Source: Zoogloea sp035335645 (lineage in GTDB: Bacteria; Pseudomonadota; Gammaproteobacteria; Burkholderiales; Rhodocyclaceae). Taken from it: DNA of 64,000 nt. Positions 39,871 to 46,582 of the stretch are shown here, in pieces. Numbering within the stretch: the stretch's first letter is position 1; the number at the start of each line of letters is the position of its first letter. The position numbers and the translations under genes are program-made. The stretch is from positions 1 through 64,000 of the forward strand of contig DAOQMM010000001.1 in the NCBI GenBank assembly GCA_035335645.1. Direction: 5' to 3'. The notes below the pieces were generated by a model. The model did not search any database. It was not told where the DNA came from and worked only from the letters and a program-made list of their open reading frames with translations.

Positions 39871-39909
39871 TCACGGGTTGTCATTGAATTCTTGCAGAGT
39901 GGTCCAATA

Positions 39910-41376
39910 ATGAATTTCGTCACTCCCGATTTCTACCCGGCTGCGTCAGAGCTGTTTGTTGCCTGCATGGCTATCGTTGTGCTCATGGCGACGACATTCG
40001 CTAAAGATGCTCGCAGCGTTGGGTACTGGTTGTCAGTCCTTACCTTGGTCGGGGCAGCGCTCGTCACCTTGTTCACCATGGATGGTCAGGTTTCGTTCAC
40101 GTTCAGCAATATGTACGTGGATGACCTGATGGGCGACTTCCTAAAGCTGATGCTTTATTTTGCGGTACTTGTCGTTCTGATTTACTCAAGGGGTTACATG
40201 AATGATCGCAACATCGAATCCCCTGAGTTTTATCTACTGGTTATTTTCGCAACGCTTGGCATGATGGTGATGGTGTCAGCAAATCACTTCCTGACGCTTT
40301 ATCTTGGTCTTGAATTGCTTTCGCTTGCGCTGTATGCAATGGTTGCTTTGCAGAGGGATTCCGTCCGTTGTACGGAAGCTGCAATGAAGTACTTTGTTCT
40401 TGGGGCGCTAGCGTCTGGTTTGCTGCTCTACGGGATTTCGATGGTTTACGGTGCGACAGGAACGCTTGAGATTTCTGGTGTCGCGCAGGCGGTTTATCAC
40501 CAGGCGGGCAATCGTACGGTTCTCATGTTCGGCCTTGTCTTTCTCGTCGCCGGGCTGGCATTCAAGCTGGGCGTTGTTCCCTTTCATATGTGGATTCCCG
40601 ACGTATATCAGGGTGCGCCTACGTCGGTGACGCTCTTGATCGCTTCGGCGCCCAAGCTTGCTGCGTTCGCTATGGCCATGAGGTTGCTGGTGAATGGATT
40701 GTTTGATCTTGCAGATCAATGGCAGTCTATGCTGATGTTTATGGCAGTTCTATCCATTGTTCTTGGTAACCTTGCGGCGATTGCCCAGACGAATCTGAAG
40801 CGGATGCTCGGTTATTCTGGCATCTCCCATATGGGCTTTATGCTGCTCGGGCTGGTCTCAGGTGTTGTAGGCGGGGATCGACATTTTGCTCTGAATGCAT
40901 ACAGCTCGTCTATGTTTTATGTTGTTGCTTACGTGCTGATGAGCCTCGCGTCGTTTGGGGTTTTGATTCTCATGTCGCGTGTGGGATTCGAGGCTGAGAC
41001 GCTTGATGATTTCAAGGGGCTCAATAAGCGCAATTCGTGGTTCGCTGGTGTGATGGCGATATCTATGTTTTCGATGGCCGGGATCCCTTTCTTTATCGGA
41101 TTTTTTGCGAAGTTTTCGGTGCTTCAGGCTGTCGTCGCGGCCGGCTACATCGGGGTTGCGATTCTTGCGGTTGTTATGTCGTTGATCGGCGCTTATTACT
41201 ATCTACGTGTTGTTAAGGTGATGTTCTTCGACGAACCTTTGGATGCGTCAGTGATTCATGCTCCTGCGGAAATGCGTGTGATGTTGTCGCTGAATGGCAT
41301 TGCTATCGCAGTTCTCGGGATCTTGCCACAGGGTTTGATGTCGGTTTGTGCGTACGCGCTGCTGGGTTCCCTTTAA
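39910..41376 (+). CDS. nuoN: NADH-quinone oxidoreductase subunit N
   Basis: A 488-residue antiporter-like subunit, the last of the 14. Key segments are LTLYLGLELLSLALYAMVAL (channel glutamate), FKLGVVPFHMWIPDVYQGAP and LKRMLGYSGISHMGFMLLGL. The ATG at 39910 fits the family N-terminus MNFVTPDFYPAASE; an earlier in-frame TTG at 39892 lacks a ribosome site. DUF2818 follows after 45 bases. Confidence 0.97.
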   Translation: MNFVTPDFYPAASELFVACMAIVVLMATTFAKDARSVGYWLSVLTLVGAALVTLFTMDGQVSFTFSNMYVDDLMGDFLKLMLYFAVLVVLIYSRGYMNDRNIESPEFYLLVIFATLGMMVMVSANHFLTLYLGLELLSLALYAMVALQRDSVRCTEAAMKYFVLGALASGLLLYGISMVYGATGTLEISGVAQAVYHQAGNRTVLMFGLVFLVAGLAFKLGVVPFHMWIPDVYQGAPTSVTLLIASAPKLAAFAMAMRLLVNGLFDLADQWQSMLMFMAVLSIVLGNLAAIAQTNLKRMLGYSGISHMGFMLLGLVSGVVGGDRHFALNAYSSSMFYVVAYVLMSLASFGVLILMSRVGFEAETLDDFKGLNKRNSWFAGVMAISMFSMAGIPFFIGFFAKFSVLQAVVAAGYIGVAILAVVMSLIGAYYYLRVVKVMFFDEPLDASVIHAPAEMRVMLSLNGIAIAVLGILPQGLMSVCAYALLGSL

Positions 41377-41421
41377 CCTAAAGCGTTTGAAAGATGTGTT
41401 TGCTTTAAGGGTTAGGTTAAA

Positions 41422-41709
41422 GTGCCGTCTATGGCGGTAATCATTGCTGCGGCGGTGCTTGCCAATCTGAGTTTTATTTCAAGCAGGCCGTTCGGTGTTC
41501 TTCCCCGTCGGACGTTGAAGTCAGCGTGGCTTCACGTTTCTGAGCTGGGGGCGGCCTATTTGGTATTTCTTTATTTCTGCCTCTGGATGGAGCGTGCGGA
41601 GCACGGTGTCGCTTATTCACAGGGGTGGGAATTCTACGCTGCCTCGCTCTGTGTGTTTCTAGTGTTTGGCTTTCCCGGGTTTGTTTATCGTTTTTTTGTT
41701 TCCCGGTGA
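41422..41709 (+). CDS. DUF2818-family small membrane protein
   Basis: A 95-residue protein with three predicted membrane helices (about 4-20, 38-56, 70-90). It resembles the DUF2818 family, which is found almost only directly after nuoN in betaproteobacteria, so an accessory role for complex I is plausible but unproven. The start may be GTG 41422 or ATG 41431. It is inside the same transcription unit; the terminator lies about 100 bases beyond. Confidence 0.78.
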   Translation: MPSMAVIIAAAVLANLSFISSRPFGVLPRRTLKSAWLHVSELGAAYLVFLYFCLWMERAEHGVAYSQGWEFYAASLCVFLVFGFPGFVYRFFVSR

Positions 41710-41811
41710 TGCCTTTCAGCTTCGTTTAGGTTTCCGCAGGTCGTGACTGGGTGATCGGCGATCATCTCTTGCATTAGTAGTGTAGGTGTGTGGGTAGGTT
41801 CGTTTTTTTGT

Positions 41812-41838
41812 AAGGCTGCCATCGGTGCGGCCTTTTTT
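41812..41838 (+). terminator. Rho-independent terminator of the nuo operon
   Basis: AAGGCTGC, a seven-base loop, GCGGCCTT (one G-T pair), then further T residues: an eight-pair stem followed by T4 beyond two T within the stem. It lies about 100 bases after the DUF2818 stop and overlaps the 3' end of the convergent histidine kinase gene. Confidence 0.82.
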
Positions 41839-43774
41839 ATTGGTTGTCAGGGACCCATTTCAAAAGTATTTCCTTGAGCTGGTTTTGGGTATAGGGTTTG
41901 GGCAGGAAATCATCCATGCCTGCTTCCAGACATGTGGCGCGGTCTTCGTCGAGCGCATTGGCGGTCACCGCGATGATGGGGGTGCGGAGATTGTTCCGTT
42001 GTCGCGCGCGAATGATTCGGGTCGTTTCGTATCCATCTAATTCAGGCATTTGGCAGTCCATGAGTATGATGTCGAAATCCTTCCTGGCGATCAGGTTCAG
42101 AACGTCTTTCCCGTCGCCGGCTGTGTCGACGTGACATCCGAGCTCTTCGAGCTGCATTGTCGCCAGAAGCTGATTGATACGATGATCGTCGGCAATGAGC
42201 ACGCGTAATCCTTTTGTTGCATTCGATGTTGCAGTTAGATGCGGTTGTTGTCTTTCGAACTGACTTAAACCTACAGTGATTGAATCAGTACTTTTAACTG
42301 GCACTGTGAACCAAAATTTGGAACCGTGACGGATGCTGCTTTCTACGCCGATCTCACCCCCGGCGAGTTTGACAAGTTTGCGGCATACAGCCAGTCCTAA
42401 ACCCGTTCCGCCGTAACGTCGAGCGTGTGAGCTGTCTGCCTGTGTGAAGGGGGAGAACAGATGAGGCATCACATTCTCCGGGATGCCAATCCCGGTGTCT
42501 TTTACGGAAAAATGTAATTGTCGGTGTTCGGGCGCGTCATGGCGCATCGGGTGTGCTTCGAGAGCGACAACGATCTCGCCTGTTTGGGTGAATTTCATGG
42601 CGTTACCGACCAGGTTCATCAGGATCTGGCGGAGTCGGTTTGGATCGGCGAGTACGAGGGGTGGTATTTCGTTTCGGAAGATTGGCTTGAGGGTGATTCC
42701 CTTTTCCTGGGCTTTCGGTTCAAAGAATGCGGTGATTTCCTCTATCAAGGACTTTGGACTGAACGGGATATTTTCGAGCTCCATGCGTCCCGCCTCGAGT
42801 TTTGAGAAGTCCAGAATGTCGTTGATGACTCTAAGGAGGCTGTCGGCAGAGTTCTGAATGTGACCAAGGAGCCGTTGCTGATGTGCGTCGAGCTTGGAGT
42901 CCGCTAGGAGTTCTGCCATACCCATCACGCCGTTCATTGGTGTTCTGATCTCATGGCTCATGGTTGCCAGGAACAGGGACTTTGCTTTGTTGGCCTGCTC
43001 TGCCGCATCTTTGGCGATGCTGAGCTGGAGGTCACGGGTCTGGATCTGTTCCAGCATCGCATTGAAGCCGTTCATGAGGGTTCCGATCTCATCGGTTCCG
43101 CCCGGCGCCACTCGGACGCTGTAATCCCGAGTTTCGGTCACCGTTTGCATTTGTGCTGCCAGTGCCTCGACCGGTGCTGCGATGACCCGTTGCAGACGCG
43201 ATGCGAGCAGCCATGCGATGAGGGTGGCCGCCAGTAATATCCCGGCGGCGGCCAGGATGCGTTCGCGGACGAGTTTCATCAGGGCGCTCAGATCGAAGAA
43301 GACTTCTATGCGCCCGATCACCTTGTCGTTGAGGCGAACAGCTTGATCAACCTCAAGTGTAGGGTTATGCCATAACGCGGTCAGTGTGTGCTCTCGGTGC
43401 GCCAGTTCGGCTTGTCCTGCAGTCGGAATGGACTGGATGAGGTCAGCGTGTTCGGGGCGTGTGCTGTCGAAGCGCGCGAAGATCGTGCCGTCTGGAAGCC
43501 GAAGGCGCGCTGCGATGATTTCGTGGTTGCTGGCCAGCGCCGACAGAATTTCCCGACCTGCTTCGGGGTCGCGGAAGGACAGGGCGGCGGTGCTGTTCAA
43601 TCCCAGGATGGTCGTCAGTGATACCGCGTGTTCCTGTTTGGTTTCGATGGTGGCCGAGAATTCGCTGCTCACCTGGGCTGTCAGTGCGACGAGCAGTCCG
43701 ATTGCCGTGGTGATCAGCGCGATGGCGATGATCTTGAATTTGATCGGCTGTCGCAGAAGGGCTTCACGCATCAT
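41837..43774 (-). CDS. Membrane hybrid histidine kinase with CHASE8-like periplasmic sensor
   Basis: A 645-residue sensor. Helix 1 (about 13-33) and helix 2 (about 172-192) enclose a periplasmic domain of roughly 135 residues with TILGLNSTAALSFRDPEAGR and IIAARLRLPDGTIFARFD, which resembles the CHASE8 domain of the diguanylate cyclase YfiN/TpbB. Then come HAMP (193-246), HisKA with His274 (TMSHEIRTPMNG), HATPase (NLVGNAMKFT, DTGIGIP, GTGLGLAV) and a receiver with Asp573 (VLIADDH, LMDCQMPELDG). No Hpt domain is present, so phosphotransfer needs a partner. Its start overlaps the YfiR-family stop by four bases. Likely role: reads the state of that periplasmic protein. Confidence 0.9.
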   Translation of the reverse strand: MMREALLRQPIKFKIIAIALITTAIGLLVALTAQVSSEFSATIETKQEHAVSLTTILGLNSTAALSFRDPEAGREILSALASNHEIIAARLRLPDGTIFARFDSTRPEHADLIQSIPTAGQAELAHREHTLTALWHNPTLEVDQAVRLNDKVIGRIEVFFDLSALMKLVRERILAAAGILLAATLIAWLLASRLQRVIAAPVEALAAQMQTVTETRDYSVRVAPGGTDEIGTLMNGFNAMLEQIQTRDLQLSIAKDAAEQANKAKSLFLATMSHEIRTPMNGVMGMAELLADSKLDAHQQRLLGHIQNSADSLLRVINDILDFSKLEAGRMELENIPFSPKSLIEEITAFFEPKAQEKGITLKPIFRNEIPPLVLADPNRLRQILMNLVGNAMKFTQTGEIVVALEAHPMRHDAPEHRQLHFSVKDTGIGIPENVMPHLFSPFTQADSSHARRYGGTGLGLAVCRKLVKLAGGEIGVESSIRHGSKFWFTVPVKSTDSITVGLSQFERQQPHLTATSNATKGLRVLIADDHRINQLLATMQLEELGCHVDTAGDGKDVLNLIARKDFDIILMDCQMPELDGYETTRIIRARQRNNLRTPIIAVTANALDEDRATCLEAGMDDFLPKPYTQNQLKEILLKWVPDNQ

Positions 43775-44337
43775 TCTGCGCCTCCCTTGTCGTCGCCCAC
43801 GACGGTCGCGAGATTCAGCAGCTTGGCACTGACGCGAAGGTCTGCGCGGGCGATGGCGTCCATGTTGATGACCGGATGAATTCTTCCGCGCTTGCGGATC
43901 AAGGCAATCATTCCGCCCTTTTCCGTGAAGCTCGGTATGTCGCTGACTGTGAGGATCCTGAGCGCGGTTGCGCGGCGAAGCAGTTCAGGATGAACCGGCC
44001 AGACGGCGTCGCCGACGTAGAGGATCTGGCATTCGGCCAGGTTTCGCAGTTCGATCTGTCGGGTGACCGTAAGGCTATGGTTATCTACATTTTCTCCCTG
44101 GACGGCCTTGCTCAGGAGCGGGGCGAGTGTGTCGTCCAGTACGCAGAATCTGAATGGGTCGCCAGGCTTGCGTGCGACGTCCGGCCAGCGGACGAAGTGG
44201 ACGAAGTTGTAGAGGAAGGCGGCCTTGACTTCGGCTTCCGCAAACGGCTCCACGCTGCTCGCCGGCGCCGTCAGCGTGGCGACGCCCAAGGTCAGCAGCA
44301 GTCGCCACCGCCCCGGAAAGCGGGACAGCGCGTGCAT
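43771..44337 (-). CDS. YfiR-family (DUF4154) periplasmic protein
   Basis: A 188-residue secreted protein. The N-terminus is a signal peptide (RWRLLLTLGVATLTAPASS) and the mature part starts with the family hallmark EAEVKAAFLYNFVHFVRWPD, continuing RFCVLDDTLAP, CQILYVGDA and GGMIALIRKRGRIHPVINMD. In Pseudomonas YfiR is the periplasmic repressor of YfiN. Here the downstream gene is a histidine kinase with a YfiN-like sensor, overlapped by four bases. The start is uncertain: ATG 44337 or TTG 44376, neither with a strong ribosome site. The TonB receptor gene ends about 50 bases upstream. Confidence 0.85.
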   Translation of the reverse strand: MHALSRFPGRWRLLLTLGVATLTAPASSVEPFAEAEVKAAFLYNFVHFVRWPDVARKPGDPFRFCVLDDTLAPLLSKAVQGENVDNHSLTVTRQIELRNLAECQILYVGDAVWPVHPELLRRATALRILTVSDIPSFTEKGGMIALIRKRGRIHPVINMDAIARADLRVSAKLLNLATVVGDDKGGAE

Positions 44338-44388
44338 GATTTCTGCGAGGACTTGGCGCGGACGCGGACGGTTCAAGGCGGGATGCCG

Positions 44389-46398
44389 TCAGAAGCGGAG
44401 GTTGGCGGTGAGGTAATACTCCCGGGGAACGGGGTACGCCGAGCTGGAGATCAGTGCGAGCCCTCCGAATTCCGTGTGGGCAGGGCCCATCAGGTTGCGG
44501 CCCACGAGCGCCAGATCGGCCGATTTGCTGGCCCGCCACGCCAGGCGCATGTCCGCAGTCAGGTAGTCGGCGACGGCCTGCGCGGGCAGAGCGCTCACGT
44601 AACGTGCCTGAACATCGAGTTCGAGGTCATGGCGCAGGTCGGATCGGGAGATGATGCTGATCTGGTGGCGGGGGGATTCACCCTCGGCACGCAGCGGCAG
44701 GAGTTCCGTATTGCCGGGCTTGGTGTGCAGGTTCAGATCGAGATACGAGTAGGCCGTCAGCAGGCGCCAGGTGGTCGAGGGGCGGTAATCCAGGGAGATT
44801 TCGAACCCCGTGGCGCGGCCTTCCAGATTGTTGCCGGCACGTGCTATCCACGACATGGCGCGAGGCGGGAAAGGCGGGATCACGAGCGATGGCGTGCCGA
44901 TCATGTCCACGCTGAGCAGCCTGTCGTAGTCGTTGATGAAGGCCGCGGTATCCAGGCTGAGGCGGGGTGAAAGTTGCGCCCGGTAGCCGATTTCGTACGC
45001 GATGAGACGTTCCGAGGCGAGATTCGGATTACCCACGGCGCTGACCGCCACGGGCAGTCCGAATGTCTGGGGCGTGGGGGCCAGACTGGAGTTGAGCGTT
45101 GCGCTGTCTTCGATGATGGAGGGTGTCCGGACGGCCCGTGATACCGCCATCCAGGCCGTGCTGCCGGAGCCTGACGTCCACCGCAGGCGGGCCGACGGCT
45201 GCCACTCCAGGCCGGTGAAGTCATTGTGCTCGCCCTTGACCCCGAGGGTCAGGCGCAGACGCTCGGCCAGGCTGACCGTATCTTCGGCGAAGATGCTGAA
45301 CAATTGGTCGGTGCGCTGTGGGCGCGTCACGCTGGTGGGGAGGGTCAGGTTGGCATCTGCCTGGACGGCTCGGTAGCCGAAGCCCGCAATCAGGCTATGG
45401 GGCCCGGCGTCGGCAAAATGATGGCGGAAGTTCACGTCGGCCGTATTGATCTGGGCCGTGGCTGCGTTGCCGGCCGCACGCCAGTGGTCGAGACTGAACT
45501 GGTTGTAGTACGCCCGCAATTCGTCCCGGCTGCCATCCCCGTGCCCATGTTCCCAACGGCCGAGCAGATGGGCACCGGAATACTGTCGTTCGTCGGGCTT
45601 CATCTCACGGAAGGCCTCGCCCTGAACCGTGACCGTGTGGCCTGCCGATTCCCAGTCGTTGCGGAAGCCGGCGCGTCCACCGCTCCAGCGCATGTCGTCC
45701 TGGGTCGACGGGTCGGGGTTGGCAAACCGGTCGGCCTGATGCACCTTGGCGTACACGCGCCCGAAGCTGTGGTCGTTCAGGCGGTAGCCGTGGCGGGCGA
45801 CGACTTCGGACTGGTGGTTGCCGACAACCGTGCCCACCAGCGTGCCTTGGGTGTCTTCGCTGTGGCGGGTGATGACGTTGATCACGCCATTGACCGCATT
45901 GGCCCCCCAAGTGCTGCCGCCGGGGCCGCGGACCACCTCGATACGGTCGATGTCCTGCATCACCAGATTCAGTTCGTCCCACAGCACGCCCGAGAAAAAG
46001 GGCGTGTAGACGCTGCGGCCGTCCACCATGACCAGCAACTTGTTGGCAAACTGATTGTTGAAGCCGCGGGCACTGACGGCCCACTCGGTTGCCGAGATAC
46101 GGGCGACGTTGAGGCCGGGCACCGTACGCAGGAGTTCCGGGATCGTCGTGGCCCCTGAGCGGCGGATGTCCTCGGCGGTGAGCACGGTGACCGCTGCGGC
46201 CGTGTCTTCGACCCGTTCGCTGCGCTGACTGGCGATCGACACCCGAATGTCGGCCAATTCGTCAAGGCTCATCTGTTTGAGGCTGCTCAGGGCATCGGTG
46301 TCGGCCTGCGCGCTGGTGCCCAGGAGGGCGATGCCCAGGGCGAGGGCGGTGCGCGCAAGGGGCGCCATCAGGTGATGGGGCGGGCGGAGCGGTGGCAT
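44389..46398 (-). CDS. TonB-dependent outer membrane receptor
   Basis: A 669-residue precursor. Start: ATG at 46398, with AGAGGAA six bases upstream. Signal peptide (MAPLARTALALGIALLG, cleavage near AQA), plug domain (VTVLTAEDIRRSGATTIPEL, VDGRSVYTPFFSGVLWDELN, IDRIEVVRGPGGSTWGANAV, NGVINVITRHS) and a 22-strand-type barrel that ends in phenylalanine (YYLTANLRF). There is no N-terminal STN signalling domain, so it is not a FecA-type transducer. The ligand cannot be told from sequence. It heads a three-gene unit with the YfiR-family protein and the hybrid kinase, suggesting that ligand uptake and sensing are linked. Confidence 0.9.
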   Translation of the reverse strand: MPPLRPPHHLMAPLARTALALGIALLGTSAQADTDALSSLKQMSLDELADIRVSIASQRSERVEDTAAAVTVLTAEDIRRSGATTIPELLRTVPGLNVARISATEWAVSARGFNNQFANKLLVMVDGRSVYTPFFSGVLWDELNLVMQDIDRIEVVRGPGGSTWGANAVNGVINVITRHSEDTQGTLVGTVVGNHQSEVVARHGYRLNDHSFGRVYAKVHQADRFANPDPSTQDDMRWSGGRAGFRNDWESAGHTVTVQGEAFREMKPDERQYSGAHLLGRWEHGHGDGSRDELRAYYNQFSLDHWRAAGNAATAQINTADVNFRHHFADAGPHSLIAGFGYRAVQADANLTLPTSVTRPQRTDQLFSIFAEDTVSLAERLRLTLGVKGEHNDFTGLEWQPSARLRWTSGSGSTAWMAVSRAVRTPSIIEDSATLNSSLAPTPQTFGLPVAVSAVGNPNLASERLIAYEIGYRAQLSPRLSLDTAAFINDYDRLLSVDMIGTPSLVIPPFPPRAMSWIARAGNNLEGRATGFEISLDYRPSTTWRLLTAYSYLDLNLHTKPGNTELLPLRAEGESPRHQISIISRSDLRHDLELDVQARYVSALPAQAVADYLTADMRLAWRASKSADLALVGRNLMGPAHTEFGGLALISSSAYPVPREYYLTANLRF

Positions 46399-46524
46399 GC
46401 GGATTCCTCTGGCGGGGCCGGGGGGCGGCCGGAAGTTGCCTGGTCGGTACGGAAAAGTGCTCCGGATTCTAGCTGCCCTGCGGATTCTGCCTGTCACCAT
46501 ATGTCACGTCGGGCGGCATAAATG

Positions 46525-46562
46525 AAAAACCCCGGCCACCGCGTCCACGCGGCGAACCGGGG
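46525..46562 (-). terminator. Rho-independent terminator of the gcv operon
   Basis: On the minus strand CCCCGG pairs with CCGGGG, with an inner CCGCG-TGGA-CGCGG hairpin, followed by TTTTT. It begins 21 bases after the gcvP stop codon. The same region contains the upstream sequence of the TonB receptor gene. Confidence 0.88.
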
Positions 46563-46582
46563 TGATCGGGCAGGCTGAGCGA

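Noticed and set aside
26599..41709. nuo operon as a genomic island integrated at tRNA-Leu
   Set aside because: Base composition is odd and a tRNA is adjacent, but there is no integrase, no duplicated tRNA 3' end was noticed at the far side, and the order secG-tRNA-Leu-nuo is ancestral in the group.
46399..46524. Cobalamin riboswitch or FecI-type promoter before the TonB receptor gene
   Set aside because: No B12-box (GCCACTG) or anti-sigma genes; only a TAGAAT and a short AGAATCCG direct repeat were seen.
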